A DNA stretch of 64,000 nt from an uncultured Collinsella sp. (GTDB lineage Bacteria; Actinomycetota; Coriobacteriia; Coriobacteriales; Coriobacteriaceae), in the NCBI GenBank assembly GCA_902470365.1, contig CABRFZ010000010.1:1-64000 (forward strand), in the 5' to 3' direction. Numbering within the stretch: position 1 is the first letter of the stretch; each line of letters opens with the position of its first letter. Of the stretch, positions 1 through 10,382 are shown in pieces. The notes beneath the pieces are model-generated. The model had not been told where the DNA came from. It saw only the letters and a program-made list of their open reading frames with translations, and made no database searches. Both the position numbers and the translations under genes were made by a program.

Positions 1-476
1 GTCGCGAGATTCAGATGGCATATAACGAAGAGCATGGCATTGTGCCCAAGACGGTGCGCAAAGCCATCAACGACATCTCAAGTTTTATTGCCGAAGCCGA
101 AAAAACCGTGGGTTCCAAGGGGCGCTCGAAGGGCGACTCTCTTGGCCATGGCGCATTCTATACGCCCGATGAGTCGGGCGAGGGCGGCGTGCCGGAAACG
201 GTGGCACCCGAGCAGACACTTGCGGAGCAGTTGGAAGAACTGCCGCATGACGAGCTTGTGCGGATCGTCGAAACCATGGAAGAGGATATGCGCAACGCTT
301 CTGCCGCCATGGACTTTGAGGAGGCGGCGCGCCTGCGCGATGCCGTCGTTCAGATTCGGGCGATGCTCGAGGGTGCGTCTGAGGACGAGACGATCGAGCG
401 CTTACGTTCGCAGGCCCGCAAAGGTTCCACGTTCGCATCGGGCAGAAAACGCCAGGGTGCACGGTTTAAGAAATAG
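1..476 (+). CDS. uvrB: UvrABC system protein B, C-terminal part
   Basis: 3' end of the excision-repair helicase subunit; the 5' end lies outside the window. The frame is open from the first bases and reads REIQMAYNEEHGI, the conserved UvrB stretch after helicase motif VI. A C-terminal UVR domain (MDFEEAARLRDAV) follows; this is the part that contacts UvrC. The tail is basic (GRKRQGARFKK). Mobile DNA is not nearby. uvrA and uvrC lie 6 kb and 12 kb downstream, so the whole excision system is within 14 kb. An internal ATG at 15 is not the true start. Confidence 0.95.
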   Translation, partial: REIQMAYNEEHGIVPKTVRKAINDISSFIAEAEKTVGSKGRSKGDSLGHGAFYTPDESGEGGVPETVAPEQTLAEQLEELPHDELVRIVETMEEDMRNASAAMDFEEAARLRDAVVQIRAMLEGASEDETIERLRSQARKGSTFASGRKRQGARFKK

Positions 477-480
477 CGAA

Positions 481-523
481 CAGGCCCCGAGTTCCCTGTG
501 GAGCTCGGGGCCTGTGTCTTTTT
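481..523 (+). terminator. rho-independent terminator of uvrB
   Basis: Perfect 11-bp stem (481-491 with 504-514) followed shortly by TTTTT at 519-523, starting 4 bases after the uvrB stop. The next gene runs on the opposite strand, so it separates convergent units. Confidence 0.85.
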
Positions 524-541
524 CGCGCTGGAATTCGTGCG

Positions 542-2182
542 TTAGAGGTCCGCAATCAGGGCTTCGGCACAACGGATGCCGTCGGTGGCCGCGCTCATGA
601 TGCCGCCAGCATATCCAGCTCCCTCACCACAAGGGTAGAGGCCCGGGGTCGACACGGCATGGCACGTTCGGTCTCGGGTGACAGTGACAGGTGAGCTCGA
701 ACGAGTCTCCACGCCGGTAAGAACGGCATCGGGGCGGTCGTAGCCTCGTAGCTTTTTTCCGAGTAGGGGAAGTCCCAGGCGGAGCGACTCGACGATATGC
801 TGCGGCAGGGCTTCGTCAATTGCCGTCCAGGTCACACCGAGCGGATAGGTGGGCTTTACCTTTCCGGGCGCCTTGCTGGCGCGTCCTGCGAGGAAATCTC
901 CGACGAGTTGTGCCGGTGCGTTCCAGTTGGAACCGCCTAGGCGATAGGCGGCCGCCTCGCAGGCGCGCTGGAGCTCGATGCCGGCGAGCGGGTCATCGTT
1001 GGGAAGGTCCTCAGGCGTGACGTTAACGAGCAGGGCGGCGTTTGCGTTGCGTCCGTCGCGGGCATTGAGGCTGGCGCCGTTGACGCACAGGTGGCCCTGC
1101 TCGGAAGAGGCGGCGACAACCTGCCCGCCGGGGCACATGCAAAACGAGAACACGCTGCGGCCGTTGGGAAGATGGGCGACGAGCTTGTAGGGGGCTGCTC
1201 CGAGGGCAGGATGTCCCGCCAAGGCTCCATATTGGGCTCGGTCGATGTCGCGCTGCGGATGCTCGATGCGAACGCCCATGGCAAAGGTCTTTTGTGCGAG
1301 GGCCACGTTGTGGTCCTTAAGGAGCTCAAAAATATCGCGAGCAGAATGCCCGCAGGCGAGGATGAGGTGCTTTGTCTCGATTGGCTCGTAAGCGGCGTCT
1401 TGGGACGATTGGACATCAATACCGGTGATGGCGCCAGACGCGTCGATGCGAATGTCGACGAGCTTTGTTCGATAACGGACGACACCTCCGAGCTGCTCGA
1501 TGCGCTGGGATATAGCGGTGACAACCGTGGGAAGGATGTCGGAGCCAATGTGCGGCTTGGCATCCCACAGAATATCGCGGGGCGCACCCGCCTCGACGAA
1601 GGTTTCGAGGATAAGGCGATGGGCGGGATTTTTTGTTCCCGTATTGAGCTTGCCGTCCGAGAAGGTCCCCGCGCCGCCCAGACCAAACTGGATATTACTC
1701 TCGGGGTCGAGGATGCGCTCCTTTAGAAAGAGGTCGATCGCATGCGAGCGGCGAAATGCCGGGTCGCCGCGCTCGATGAGCAAGGGCTTAAGACCTGCTT
1801 CGGCGAGCGTAAGCGCAGCGAAAAGGCCGGCGCATCCGGCGCCGACAACGACAGGGCGTTCTTGAGGTGCGTCGGAGACGGGGGTGGGGAATGAAGACCC
1901 ATCGTCTTCTATCGCGCGTACGCGCGAGCGGTCACGCTCGGCGACGCTGTCGACCGCTTCTCGCTCGAGGTGGGGACTAGTCAGCTCAACACGAAAGCTC
2001 AGGATAAAATGGACGTCTCGTTTTTTGCGAGCGTCGATTGACTTGCGGTGGAGCTCGATGGACTTGATCTCGGAGTCCTTGCAACGTAGGACGCGCTTGG
2101 CGACTCGCTTACCAACAATGAGGCAGGCATTTTCATCGCCGGCTTCATCGAGCGACGCGTTGACTTGGGTGATTTCGATCAT
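542..2182 (-). CDS. FAD-dependent dehydrogenase (COG2509 type)
   Basis: A 546-residue flavoprotein oxidoreductase. An N-terminal domain of about 110 residues precedes the Rossmann dinucleotide fold (VVVGAGCAGLFAALTLAEAG). The motif GGAGTFSDGKLNTGTKNP and a late GEGAGYAGGIMSAATDG flavin-binding stretch are typical of the COG2509 family, whose substrates are mostly unknown. The start ATG at 2182 is chosen because AAGGAG lies 8 bases upstream; a longer frame to 2305 would overlap the preceding gene. It follows another flavoprotein gene on the same strand, so the two may be co-transcribed with mrp. Confidence 0.85.
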   Translation of the reverse strand: MIEITQVNASLDEAGDENACLIVGKRVAKRVLRCKDSEIKSIELHRKSIDARKKRDVHFILSFRVELTSPHLEREAVDSVAERDRSRVRAIEDDGSSFPTPVSDAPQERPVVVGAGCAGLFAALTLAEAGLKPLLIERGDPAFRRSHAIDLFLKERILDPESNIQFGLGGAGTFSDGKLNTGTKNPAHRLILETFVEAGAPRDILWDAKPHIGSDILPTVVTAISQRIEQLGGVVRYRTKLVDIRIDASGAITGIDVQSSQDAAYEPIETKHLILACGHSARDIFELLKDHNVALAQKTFAMGVRIEHPQRDIDRAQYGALAGHPALGAAPYKLVAHLPNGRSVFSFCMCPGGQVVAASSEQGHLCVNGASLNARDGRNANAALLVNVTPEDLPNDDPLAGIELQRACEAAAYRLGGSNWNAPAQLVGDFLAGRASKAPGKVKPTYPLGVTWTAIDEALPQHIVESLRLGLPLLGKKLRGYDRPDAVLTGVETRSSSPVTVTRDRTCHAVSTPGLYPCGEGAGYAGGIMSAATDGIRCAEALIADL

Positions 2183-2262
2183 CGAGGTCTCCTTAGAGGC
2201 AAGAAAGAGGCCGTCCGGTATCCCAGACGGCCCGAATGCGTTTTTGATTATAGACTGCGCGG

Positions 2263-3534
2263 CTACAGGCTGCTTGCAGCGCGAATGCCCGAGAGCCAGG
2301 CCCACGCAAGGTTAAAGCCTCCGCAATCGGCGTCGATGTCGAGCGCTTCGCCGCAGACGTAAAGCGGGGCGTCGACAGCGCTGCGCGCGCGTAGACTGGG
2401 TATTGAGATGCTCTCGACAGATACGCCACCACGCGTGACCTGCGCCGAGCGCTCCTCGGCTGTTCCCTCGACGAGCAACTTAAAGTGTTTGAGGATTGAG
2501 ACCAGGTGGATGACATCGTTGGAGCCTGGATGGCACTGCTCGAACGTCGTGCAGACGACGCGGGAGAGTTGCGGGGCGAGCATGCCGTCGAGCCAACGGG
2601 GATCGCGGGGCGAAAAGCCGCCGAGCAGCTCAACGCGCCGGTTGAGCATATCGAGCAGCTCGTCTTTGGAGAGGTCGGGGAAAACGTCGAGCAGGATCGT
2701 ATCGCCGCGCTGGATACGACGGGAGAGGTTGAAGACAGCGACGCCCGAGATACCGAAGGCTCGAAACAGGACTTCACCGTCTTCGTGCCAGAGCTCATTA
2801 TGATTGCGGGCGAGCGTCAAGCGGGCGCGGACGCGCAGGCCATCCAACGTCTTGAGTGCCGCCCGGTCGCCGACGACCGTTGCCGATACGGGGCAGAGGA
2901 TGGGGTGCAGCGAAGTGAGGGGGAGGCGAAACGTATCGGCGATACCGGTGGGGTTGCCGCCCGTGGCGATAATTACGGCATGTGCCTGCAGGGCCTCGTT
3001 CTTGCGAGGGACATCGGCGAGCGCTTTCCGAAGCGAGCGGAGCTCCGATTTTCGGTCGTCGTGCTTTTTTGCCTTGAGCGCCCGCGCCGGACGGTCTATT
3101 TGGAGTGCCCAGCCTTCGGAAGCTTTGTGTGCCGAGGCAACGTTGGCTCCGCAGATTAAGGTGATACCCAGGCGGTCGCAAACATTGAGAAGTGCGTTGC
3201 GCACCGATTCGGCGCGAAGGGAGCGCGGGTACAGCCGGCCTTCCTCGGAGGTTGTCATGATGCCCAGCGAGGAGAAGAAACCCATAAGCTCTTGTTCGGG
3301 CTGGGGGCCCATGACGGATTCGACGAATGCGGGGTGGTTATACCGCTGAGGATCAATCGATTCGTTGGAGAGGTTGCAGCGGCCGTTACCGGTCGCAAGG
3401 AGCTTAAGGCCGCAGGCGACATCGCGCTCAACGATGCAGACGCTTTTGCCAGCGCGTGCGGCCGTAATGGCGGCGGCGAGGCCTGAAGCCCCGCCGCCGA
3501 TTACCAGGACGTCATAGAAGGCGCTCGTGTTCAC
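2263..3534 (-). CDS. NAD(P)/FAD-dependent oxidoreductase, BaiN/HI0933 family
   Basis: A 423-residue flavoprotein with an N-terminal dinucleotide fold (VLVIGGGASGLAAAITAA) and the family signature LKLLATGNGRCNLSN. A C-terminal flavin motif (YVCGEALDIDADCGGFNL) ends in the usual AWLSGIRAA. The family includes BaiN, implicated in reduction of bile-acid intermediates in gut clostridia, but most members are uncharacterised, so no bile-acid role is claimed. The start is GTG, immediately abutting the TAA of the upstream mrp gene, which argues for translational coupling. Confidence 0.85.
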   Translation of the reverse strand: MNTSAFYDVLVIGGGASGLAAAITAARAGKSVCIVERDVACGLKLLATGNGRCNLSNESIDPQRYNHPAFVESVMGPQPEQELMGFFSSLGIMTTSEEGRLYPRSLRAESVRNALLNVCDRLGITLICGANVASAHKASEGWALQIDRPARALKAKKHDDRKSELRSLRKALADVPRKNEALQAHAVIIATGGNPTGIADTFRLPLTSLHPILCPVSATVVGDRAALKTLDGLRVRARLTLARNHNELWHEDGEVLFRAFGISGVAVFNLSRRIQRGDTILLDVFPDLSKDELLDMLNRRVELLGGFSPRDPRWLDGMLAPQLSRVVCTTFEQCHPGSNDVIHLVSILKHFKLLVEGTAEERSAQVTRGGVSVESISIPSLRARSAVDAPLYVCGEALDIDADCGGFNLAWAWLSGIRAASSL

Positions 3535-4365
3535 TTAGGCCTCGTCGGTCTCGTGCGGGGTAATAATCTCGACGGCAGAGACGGCCTTGGGCAGCATGCC
3601 ATCGGGCAGCGCGGTCTCGACCTCGCCCTTATCGCAGGCCTCGGCGAGTGACGGATTGATGGGAAGCTGGCCCAAGATTTCGAGGTTGTAGCGCTCGGCG
3701 ACTTCGGGGAGCTTGCTCTTACCAAAGACCTCGATCTTCTTGCCGCAGTTGGGGCACTCGATATAGCTCATGTTCTCGACGATGCCCAGAATGGGGACGT
3801 TCATCTTCTCGGCCATGTTGACCGCCTTGGCGACGATCATCGAGACCAGATCCTGCGGGCTCGTGACGATGACGATGCCGTCGACGGGCAGCGACTGGAA
3901 GACGGTGAGCGCGACGTCGCCTGTTCCCGGAGGCATGTCGACCAGCAGGTAGTCGATGGGGCCCCACGAGGTCTCGCTCCAGAACTGCCTAATGGCGCCT
4001 GCGATGACCGGACCGCGCCAAAGGACGGGGTCGGTCTCGTTTTGGAGCAGAAGGTTGGAGCTCATGACCTTGACGCCGTGCTCGGAGATTTCGGGCAGCA
4101 TAAGGTTGCCAAGGGCATGGACGTGGCGTCCGCTCATACCGAACATCTTGGGGATAGAGGGACCGGTGATGTCGGCATCGAGGACGCCGACCTTGTGGCC
4201 GTGACGGGCAAGCTCGGTGGCGATGGCACCGGTGACAAACGACTTGCCGACACCGCCCTTGCCGGAAAGCACGGCGATGACGCGTTTGACCTCGGACAGC
4301 GTGTTCTCCTCAAATTGCGACGGCGACGTTTGTCCGCCGGCGGCCTGTGCGTGCTCGCAACCCAT
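3535..4365 (-). CDS. mrp: Mrp/NBP35-family iron-sulfur carrier ATPase
   Basis: A 276-residue cytosolic P-loop ATPase that binds and delivers Fe-S clusters. The deviant Walker A motif GKGGVGKS is near residue 36 and DADITGPSIPKMFG follows. VDMPPGTGD is Walker B, and the CPNCGKK Cys pair that binds the bridging cluster is near residue 210. The short N-terminus contains a cysteine (MGCEHAQ). The start at 4365 has AAAGGAG 5-6 bases upstream; an alternative start 19 codons earlier lacks this. It is the first gene of a leftward cluster with two flavoproteins. Confidence 0.92.
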   Translation of the reverse strand: MGCEHAQAAGGQTSPSQFEENTLSEVKRVIAVLSGKGGVGKSFVTGAIATELARHGHKVGVLDADITGPSIPKMFGMSGRHVHALGNLMLPEISEHGVKVMSSNLLLQNETDPVLWRGPVIAGAIRQFWSETSWGPIDYLLVDMPPGTGDVALTVFQSLPVDGIVIVTSPQDLVSMIVAKAVNMAEKMNVPILGIVENMSYIECPNCGKKIEVFGKSKLPEVAERYNLEILGQLPINPSLAEACDKGEVETALPDGMLPKAVSAVEIITPHETDEA

Positions 4366-4510
4366 GTATGACTCCTTTGTATATGTTGGGGCCGGGGCCC
4401 CGTGATGTGACACGAGCGTCATTGTACCCTCGTTTGCGAGCGGGAGTCATTTGCGATGCATTTGGGCCGAGCGTGCTTGCAATACGATGGGTCCAAGCGA
4501 ATGGGCGGGC

Positions 4511-6664
4511 TTACTGAACTTTGCTGGCGAACTCGAGATATTGTATGCGCTGCAGCTTGTCGATCGTCGAGGCGTATGGGCTGTCTTCAGATTCCAAGTC
4601 GTAGCGCAACCCGTCGGCACCAAGGTAGCCGGCGACATTGATAGTGGGCACATCTGACCTTGTTGCAAGCAGAGCCTTTTGATAGTCGGTGAGCGGGGCG
4701 CCGATCTTATTAAGGGTAATGGCTGCAATCTCGTTTGCCCAGACGGTGTCGTAGACGTTGAGCTCGGTATTGCCGGCGATTTCATAGTTAGCCCAGACAA
4801 AAGTTGTCGACTGATAGATACGGAAAGCGTGGCTTGCCGTATCTTCCTGAGGGTACAGCTCGTCGTTGAGAGTCGTTGCGGCGCTCGGCTGATGGTCGCC
4901 AAAAAAGACAAGGACAACCGGTCTGCCGATATTGCGGAGCTCGTTGATAAAGTACTCGAGGTCCCGGTCGGATGCGTTGATGCAGGTAAGATAGGTGTTG
5001 AGCGCGCTATTGGCACCCTCGCTGGCTCCCTCGACCCAATAGTTTGTCAGCTCCTCGGCGGGAACGGTGCCATAGTCGTAGCCGCCGTGATTTTGCATCG
5101 TGACGTCAAAGATGAACTGCGGGGCTTCGTCGGTTCTAAGCAGGTCGAGTATCTTGTCGTAGGTGGCGTAGTCGCATACGCCGGCATGGTAACAGGGCGC
5201 ACCTTCGAAATCGCCGATTGAAAGAAAGTCTCCAAAGCCCAGCTGCTGATAGATTTTATCTCGATGGTAGTTGACGGGGTTTTGCGGGTGCATAGCGGTA
5301 GCGGTATACCCAAGCTCCTTAAGGTCCTTTGCCAGGCTGTTGACGCCATTCATCTGATATAGCTGATAGGGGATTTTGCCTAATCCGACAAAGGCCGTTG
5401 TCGCTCCGGTCAAAAATTCGAATTCGGAGTTTGCCGTTCCGCCACCGGCGACCGAAGCGAGCATGGTGCCGCGAACAAGTGTGTCGGGAAGCGAGTTGTA
5501 GAATGCGGGGCCGGTGTACCCGGCCGCCTGGAGCTGCTCAAAGCACGAAAGGTCGCTAAAACTCTCATTCATGACGGCAACAATCGTCGGCTTGATTTCA
5601 TTGAACTGGGCAACGGCCGCCGCGCGCTGCTCGCTCGAGCCATACGTGCTGTCGTAGGTGGCGGCGAGCTCCTGCTCGATGCTCTGCGCCTCATCGGGCG
5701 TATAGTCTTCGGGCTTCTCAATGGGCAACTCGTTGACCATTTCGGTGAACGAAGTGATAAAACCCTGAGACGCATACGTGGTGATGGGCTGCCAACGGTC
5801 AAATCCAAAATTCAGCGCCTGCTCCAAGTCGATGCTGGAAAAGCCCGAGAGCCCCACAACGGTCACTAGCAGAAAAGCGCAGAGGTTAGCGGCGATTGCG
5901 GGGAAGACATGGGTAGGCGTACGGAGCTTTCGCGGTCGGATAAGCGAAAGAAGCCCCAGGGAAATCTCCAGAAGGGCGAGAGAGGTTACGATTCCGGCGG
6001 TAAAGGTAAACTCGTATCCCTCGCTCACTTCCATTGCGGTGCCAAGGGCCAAGATATCGCTTGGCAGGATGGCCTCGCCTTTAAACGTTATGACGAAGTG
6101 CTCGGCAATGCCAAGGATGCAACAGACGACGGGCACGAGGGCCATGACGCCTCCATGACGCTGTCCCAGCAGATAAAGGGAGAGCAGAACCGTTGCGAGC
6201 AGCCCGACGGAAAACCCGAATGAGTTGGCGGGAATGCGATAGAACGTTTCGTTGCAGGCAATTTCGAGTGAAACGAACGAGAGCGCTGAAACAGCGGCGA
6301 TGACAAGGATGTCACGGCAAATACAGGCAACTGTTCCCGTCGCAAGATCGGTTTGGTCGATAAGTCCCGAAACCAAGGGCTCGACAAGAAGTATGACGGC
6401 GGCAGCACCGAGCGCCGAATAAGAAAGGACCCATAGGGAATTGTCCTCATTTACGAGCAATTGATTCGTAATCCATGCAGCTACCATGCCGAGCGGGATG
6501 AGGAGCGTCGCGCACCAAAAGACGCGGGCAATGGGCGGCTTTTCATTGTGTTTGATTGAAAAATATACGCGCACCACGACGATGGCCACGATAAGGACGG
6601 CGATGAATATGGGCAGATTGGCCATGTCGCTCGAAGTGATTTCAAGGGGGATATCTTCGGTCAT
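4511..6664 (-). CDS. LtaS-like membrane sulfatase (phosphoglycerol transferase family)
   Basis: A 717-residue polytopic protein. The N-terminal part (to about residue 260) is rich in hydrophobic helices, as in lipoteichoic acid synthases. The extracytoplasmic sulfatase-fold domain begins near PTIVAVMNESFSD and continues with GGGTANSEFEFLTGA, the family's substrate-site motif, and FFGDHQPS, the metal-binding Asp-His. Such enzymes transfer glycerol-phosphate from phosphatidylglycerol to lipid-anchored or cell-wall polymers. AGAGGAAC precedes the ATG at 6664. Its exact polymer cannot be told from sequence. Confidence 0.85.
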   Translation of the reverse strand: MTEDIPLEITSSDMANLPIFIAVLIVAIVVVRVYFSIKHNEKPPIARVFWCATLLIPLGMVAAWITNQLLVNEDNSLWVLSYSALGAAAVILLVEPLVSGLIDQTDLATGTVACICRDILVIAAVSALSFVSLEIACNETFYRIPANSFGFSVGLLATVLLSLYLLGQRHGGVMALVPVVCCILGIAEHFVITFKGEAILPSDILALGTAMEVSEGYEFTFTAGIVTSLALLEISLGLLSLIRPRKLRTPTHVFPAIAANLCAFLLVTVVGLSGFSSIDLEQALNFGFDRWQPITTYASQGFITSFTEMVNELPIEKPEDYTPDEAQSIEQELAATYDSTYGSSEQRAAAVAQFNEIKPTIVAVMNESFSDLSCFEQLQAAGYTGPAFYNSLPDTLVRGTMLASVAGGGTANSEFEFLTGATTAFVGLGKIPYQLYQMNGVNSLAKDLKELGYTATAMHPQNPVNYHRDKIYQQLGFGDFLSIGDFEGAPCYHAGVCDYATYDKILDLLRTDEAPQFIFDVTMQNHGGYDYGTVPAEELTNYWVEGASEGANSALNTYLTCINASDRDLEYFINELRNIGRPVVLVFFGDHQPSAATTLNDELYPQEDTASHAFRIYQSTTFVWANYEIAGNTELNVYDTVWANEIAAITLNKIGAPLTDYQKALLATRSDVPTINVAGYLGADGLRYDLESEDSPYASTIDKLQRIQYLEFASKVQ

Positions 6665-6692
6665 GGACGTTCCTCTGTTACGGCAAATTAAG

Positions 6693-6710
6693 TTCAGTAT
6701 TTTCAGTATT
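6693..6710. repeat. two tandem copies of TTCAGTATT in the promoter region of the sulfatase gene
   Basis: Two perfect adjacent 9-bp copies of TTCAGTATT lie about 30 bases ahead of the leftward LtaS-like gene, in the divergent region shared with uvrA. Tandem direct repeats of this size can be response-regulator sites, but no regulator is assigned. Confidence 0.4.
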
Positions 6711-6791
6711 AGATTACTGTAACCTTTCCGCGGCATTTCGAGAAACAAAGCACCCGATACGCAAAGCTAAAGGTCTGCGAATCTTGTATTA

Positions 6792-6805
6792 CGAACATCT
6801 GTGCG
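6792..6805 (+). promoter_or_regulatory. candidate LexA (SOS) box ahead of uvrA
   Basis: CGAACATCTGTGCG matches the actinobacterial/Gram-positive SOS box (CGAAC-N4-GTTCG) with one mismatch in the second half-site. It lies 61 bases ahead of the uvrA start, a normal place for LexA control of excision repair. Confidence 0.55.
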
Positions 6806-6866
6806 CGTCGAGTGCGCTAAACTCATCGACAGTATGATTCGATGCAATAGGAGGCAAGGAGCTTCC

Positions 6867-9746
6867 ATGTCTGATTCTTCTATCGTTATTCGCGGCGCTC
6901 GTGAGCACAACCTCCGTGATATCGATGTTTCCATTCCGCGTGACCAACTCGTGGTCATTACCGGTCTTTCTGGCTCGGGCAAGAGCTCGCTGGCATTTGA
7001 CACTATCTATGCCGAGGGCCAGCGTCGATACGTCGAGAGCCTTTCGAGCTATGCGCGCCAGTTCTTGGGCCAGATGGATAAACCCGACTTGGATTCAATC
7101 GACGGCCTTTCGCCGGCGGTGTCGATCGACCAAAAGACGACGTCTAAAAACCCTCGCTCGACGGTTGGCACCGTAACCGAGATTTATGACTATCTGCGCC
7201 TGCTGTTCGCTCGTGTGGGCACCCCGCACTGTCCCGAATGCGGCCGCGTCATTGAGCGCCAGACGACCGACCAGGTTGCCGACAAGGTCTTGGCGGCGGG
7301 GGAGGGCCGCCGCGCGTTTGTGCTGGCACCGGTGGTGCGCGGGCGAAAAGGCGAGTACACCAAACTGTTTGAGGACCTTCGCGCCGAGGGCTTTAGCCGC
7401 GTGCGCGTTGACGGCGAAGTGCGCTCGCTCGACGACCCGATCGATCTGGACAAGAAATTCAAGCACGATATCGAGGTCGTGGTCGATCGCATCGTGATCC
7501 GTGAGAATTCTCTGGGCCGTATCGCCGAGTCTGTTGAGCAGGCGACCGCGCTGGCTCACGGCAATGTAAACGTGTACATGCTGCCCGACCGCGATGCTCC
7601 CGAGGGGACCGAGGGCGAGCTGCTGGAGTATTCGTTGGCTCTGGCGTGCCCGGAGCACGGGCACTCCATCGACGACCTACAACCCCGCGACTTTTCGTTC
7701 AACGCTCCCTATGGTGCATGTCCTGAGTGCGACGGCCTGGGCTTTAAGAAAACCGTTGATGCCGAGGCGCTGATCGAGGACCCCTCGAAGTCCATTGCCG
7801 ACGGAGTCTTTGGTAGCCTGTTTGGCAATTCGAACTACTATCCGCAGATTTTTGCTGCGGTCTGCAAACACTTTAAGGTGAGCGCCGATACGCCGTGGGA
7901 GGACTTGCCCCCTCGCGTGCGTCGTGCATTTTTGGATGGCCTGGGCGATACGAAGATCTCGGTCGACTACCAAAAGCTCGACGGACGTCGCAGCCAGTGG
8001 GATACCAAGTTTTCGGGCGTTCGCAACATCCTGTACGAACGCTATACCGAGACGACGAACGAGAACACCAAGGCGCGCCTGGAGAAGTACATTCGCGAGG
8101 AGCCGTGCTCGAGCTGCCACGGCGCTCGTTTGCGCCCTGAGATGCTCGCCGTCACCGTGGGCGGCAAGTCCATTTACGAGGTTTGTTGCCTGTCGTGCCG
8201 TGAGTCGCTCGAGTTTTTTGAGGGCCTGGAACTCACCGAGCGCCAACAGTTTATCGGCGGCCGTATCGTCAAGGAAATCCTGGAGCGCTTGCGTTTTCTG
8301 GTCGATGTTGGACTCGACTATCTGACACTCGATCGTGCCTCGGCGACGCTTTCCGGTGGCGAGGCACAGCGTATTCGACTGGCAACGCAGATCGGCGCGG
8401 GTCTCATGGGCGTGCTCTATATTCTGGACGAGCCCTCGATCGGTCTTCATCAGCGTGACAACGAGCGCCTGATTAAGACGCTTGAGCGCCTGCGCGATAT
8501 CGGCAATACCGTTATCGTTGTCGAACACGACGAGGATACAATCCGTGCCGCCGACTACGTGATCGACATGGGGCCCGGAGCCGGCGTCAACGGCGGGCAC
8601 GTAGTCGCGGCGGGAACGCCTGCCGATATCATGGCGTGTCCTGAGTCGATGACGGGCGCTTACCTGACCGGTAAACGAATGATTCGGGTGCCTGATGAAC
8701 GGCGCAAGCCCGGTCGCGGCTGCCTTAAAATTACGGGCGCTCGAGCCAACAACCTCAAAAACGTTACCGCCAAGATCGAGTTTGGTACGCTTACGGTTGT
8801 TACCGGCGTGTCGGGATCGGGCAAGAGCTCCCTGGTTACCGACACCATTGCGCCTGCCCTTACGAATGTCATTCACCGTTCGACGCGCCCTGTGGGTCCG
8901 TATAAGAAAATCGAGGGCATCGAGTGTATCGATAAGGTTATCGATATCGACCAGTCGCCGATTGGCCGCACGCCGCGTTCCAACCCTGCTACCTATATCG
9001 GCCTGTGGGATGATCTTCGCGCGCTGTTTGCGAGTACGCCGGAGTCGAAGGCGCGCGGCTACTCGCCGGGTCGTTTCTCCTTTAATGTGAGTGGCGGGCG
9101 CTGTGAGGCGTGCAAGGGCGACGGACAGATCAAGATCGAGATGCACTTCCTTCCCGATATCTACGTTCCCTGCGAAGCCTGCGGCGGTAAACGCTACAAC
9201 CGCGAGACACTCGAGGTCACCTACCGTGGCAAGACCATCTCGGACGTACTTGACATGAGCGTCACCGAGGCGCTGGCCTTCTTTGGGAATATCCCGCAGA
9301 TTAAGCGCAAGCTCCAGACGCTGTACGATGTAGGCTTAGGTTACGTGAGCCTGGGCCAGCCCGCCACGACGCTCTCGGGCGGCGAGGCGCAGCGTGTGAA
9401 GCTCGCCAAGGAGCTTCATCGACGCCAGACGGGCAAGACGTTCTATATTTTGGACGAACCGACGACCGGCCTTCATTTTGAGGACGTCCGCCAGCTGCTC
9501 GATGTGCTGCAGCGCTTGGTCGATGCGGGCAACACGGTGCTGGTGATTGAACACAACCTTGATGTCATCAAGGTTGCCGACCGCCTGATCGATATGGGTC
9601 CCGAGGGCGGTAACGGCGGCGGAACCGTCGTGGTTTCGGGCACACCGGAGCAGGTTGCGGACTGTCCGCAGAGTTATACGGGCAAGTTTTTGGCGCCGTT
9701 GCTCAGGCGTGACCGGGAGCGTCAGGCTCAACTTGATGCTCAATAA
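6867..9746 (+). CDS. uvrA: UvrABC system protein A
   Basis: The 959-residue damage-recognition ATPase of nucleotide excision repair. Two ABC ATPase units are visible: Walker [10 protein letters not shown] at residues 33-41 and GVSGSGKSS near 650, with LSGGEAQR signatures near 495 and 837. Zinc modules are present (CPECG near 121, CPEC-DGLGF, and the CEAC pairs near 746 and 770). [20 protein letters not shown] is the strongly conserved stretch after the first P-loop. The start is the ATG preceded by AAGGAG; an upstream in-frame ATG has no ribosome-binding site. A candidate LexA box lies upstream. Confidence 0.97.
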   Translation: MSDSSIVIRGAREHNLRDIDVSIPRDQLVVITGLSGSGKSSLAFDTIYAEGQRRYVESLSSYARQFLGQMDKPDLDSIDGLSPAVSIDQKTTSKNPRSTVGTVTEIYDYLRLLFARVGTPHCPECGRVIERQTTDQVADKVLAAGEGRRAFVLAPVVRGRKGEYTKLFEDLRAEGFSRVRVDGEVRSLDDPIDLDKKFKHDIEVVVDRIVIRENSLGRIAESVEQATALAHGNVNVYMLPDRDAPEGTEGELLEYSLALACPEHGHSIDDLQPRDFSFNAPYGACPECDGLGFKKTVDAEALIEDPSKSIADGVFGSLFGNSNYYPQIFAAVCKHFKVSADTPWEDLPPRVRRAFLDGLGDTKISVDYQKLDGRRSQWDTKFSGVRNILYERYTETTNENTKARLEKYIREEPCSSCHGARLRPEMLAVTVGGKSIYEVCCLSCRESLEFFEGLELTERQQFIGGRIVKEILERLRFLVDVGLDYLTLDRASATLSGGEAQRIRLATQIGAGLMGVLYILDEPSIGLHQRDNERLIKTLERLRDIGNTVIVVEHDEDTIRAADYVIDMGPGAGVNGGHVVAAGTPADIMACPESMTGAYLTGKRMIRVPDERRKPGRGCLKITGARANNLKNVTAKIEFGTLTVVTGVSGSGKSSLVTDTIAPALTNVIHRSTRPVGPYKKIEGIECIDKVIDIDQSPIGRTPRSNPATYIGLWDDLRALFASTPESKARGYSPGRFSFNVSGGRCEACKGDGQIKIEMHFLPDIYVPCEACGGKRYNRETLEVTYRGKTISDVLDMSVTEALAFFGNIPQIKRKLQTLYDVGLGYVSLGQPATTLSGGEAQRVKLAKELHRRQTGKTFYILDEPTTGLHFEDVRQLLDVLQRLVDAGNTVLVIEHNLDVIKVADRLIDMGPEGGNGGGTVVVSGTPEQVADCPQSYTGKFLAPLLRRDRERQAQLDAQ

Positions 9747-9766
9747 ATAGGCGATTCAGTTTATGG

Positions 9767-9797
9767 GCGCCATCGACTCCTCGTGATTCGATGGCGC
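9767..9797 (+). terminator. hairpin after uvrA
   Basis: Perfect 10-bp stem (9767-9776 with 9788-9797) followed by TTGCTGTG. It has no clear T-run, so termination may be weak. Confidence 0.5.
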
Positions 9798-9878
9798 TTG
9801 CTGTGTCGAAGTGACGTATGCAGCCGAATTGGACATATACTTAATCTTTGCGTCCGAATGCGAGGGAAAGGATATGTC

Positions 9879-10379
9879 ATGGCAAAGGCTGTAAAGACGC
9901 CAAAAACCAATGCGATGCGCGAGCTGGAAAGCGCCGGCATTTCCTATGTTCTACATACGTACGAAGACGATGGTGATGAGTCGGTGGGCCTGGGGGTCGC
10001 GATTTCGGAGCAGCTTGGCGAGGAGCCCGGTCAAGGATTTAAGACCTTGGTCTGCGTGACGCCGTCCAACGACCATGTCGTGTGCTGCATCCCTGTTGCC
10101 GATGAGCTCGATCTAAAGTCCGCCGCGCGTGCCGCGGGGGAGAAGTCCTTGGTCATGATGCATGTGAAGGATTTGCTTGCGGCGACTGGCTACGTTCGCG
10201 GCGGCTGCAGCCCGGTCGGTATGAAAAAACGCTACCGGACGCTCATTGATGAGACGTGTGTCCTTTGGGATACCATTTTTATTTCGGGAGGCAAGCGTGG
10301 TTATCAGCTCGAGCTTGCACCCGATGATTTAATTGCATTTTGCGGGGCGACGGTTGCCGCGATTACGAGAGAGGACTGA
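9879..10379 (+). CDS. ybaK: Cys-tRNA(Pro) deacylase, YbaK/EbsC family
   Basis: A 166-residue editing protein that hydrolyses cysteine mischarged onto tRNA-Pro. It shows the family pattern: TNAMRELESAGISYVLHTY at the N-terminus, KTLVCVTPSNDHVVCCIPV in the core, and YVRGGCSPVGMKKRY, the conserved GG-SP-G motif of the active-site pocket. GGAAAGGAT precedes the ATG at 9879. The stop lies 3 bases ahead of the murJ start, so the two are probably in one unit. Confidence 0.9.
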   Translation: MAKAVKTPKTNAMRELESAGISYVLHTYEDDGDESVGLGVAISEQLGEEPGQGFKTLVCVTPSNDHVVCCIPVADELDLKSAARAAGEKSLVMMHVKDLLAATGYVRGGCSPVGMKKRYRTLIDETCVLWDTIFISGGKRGYQLELAPDDLIAFCGATVAAITRED

Positions 10380-10382
10380 GCG

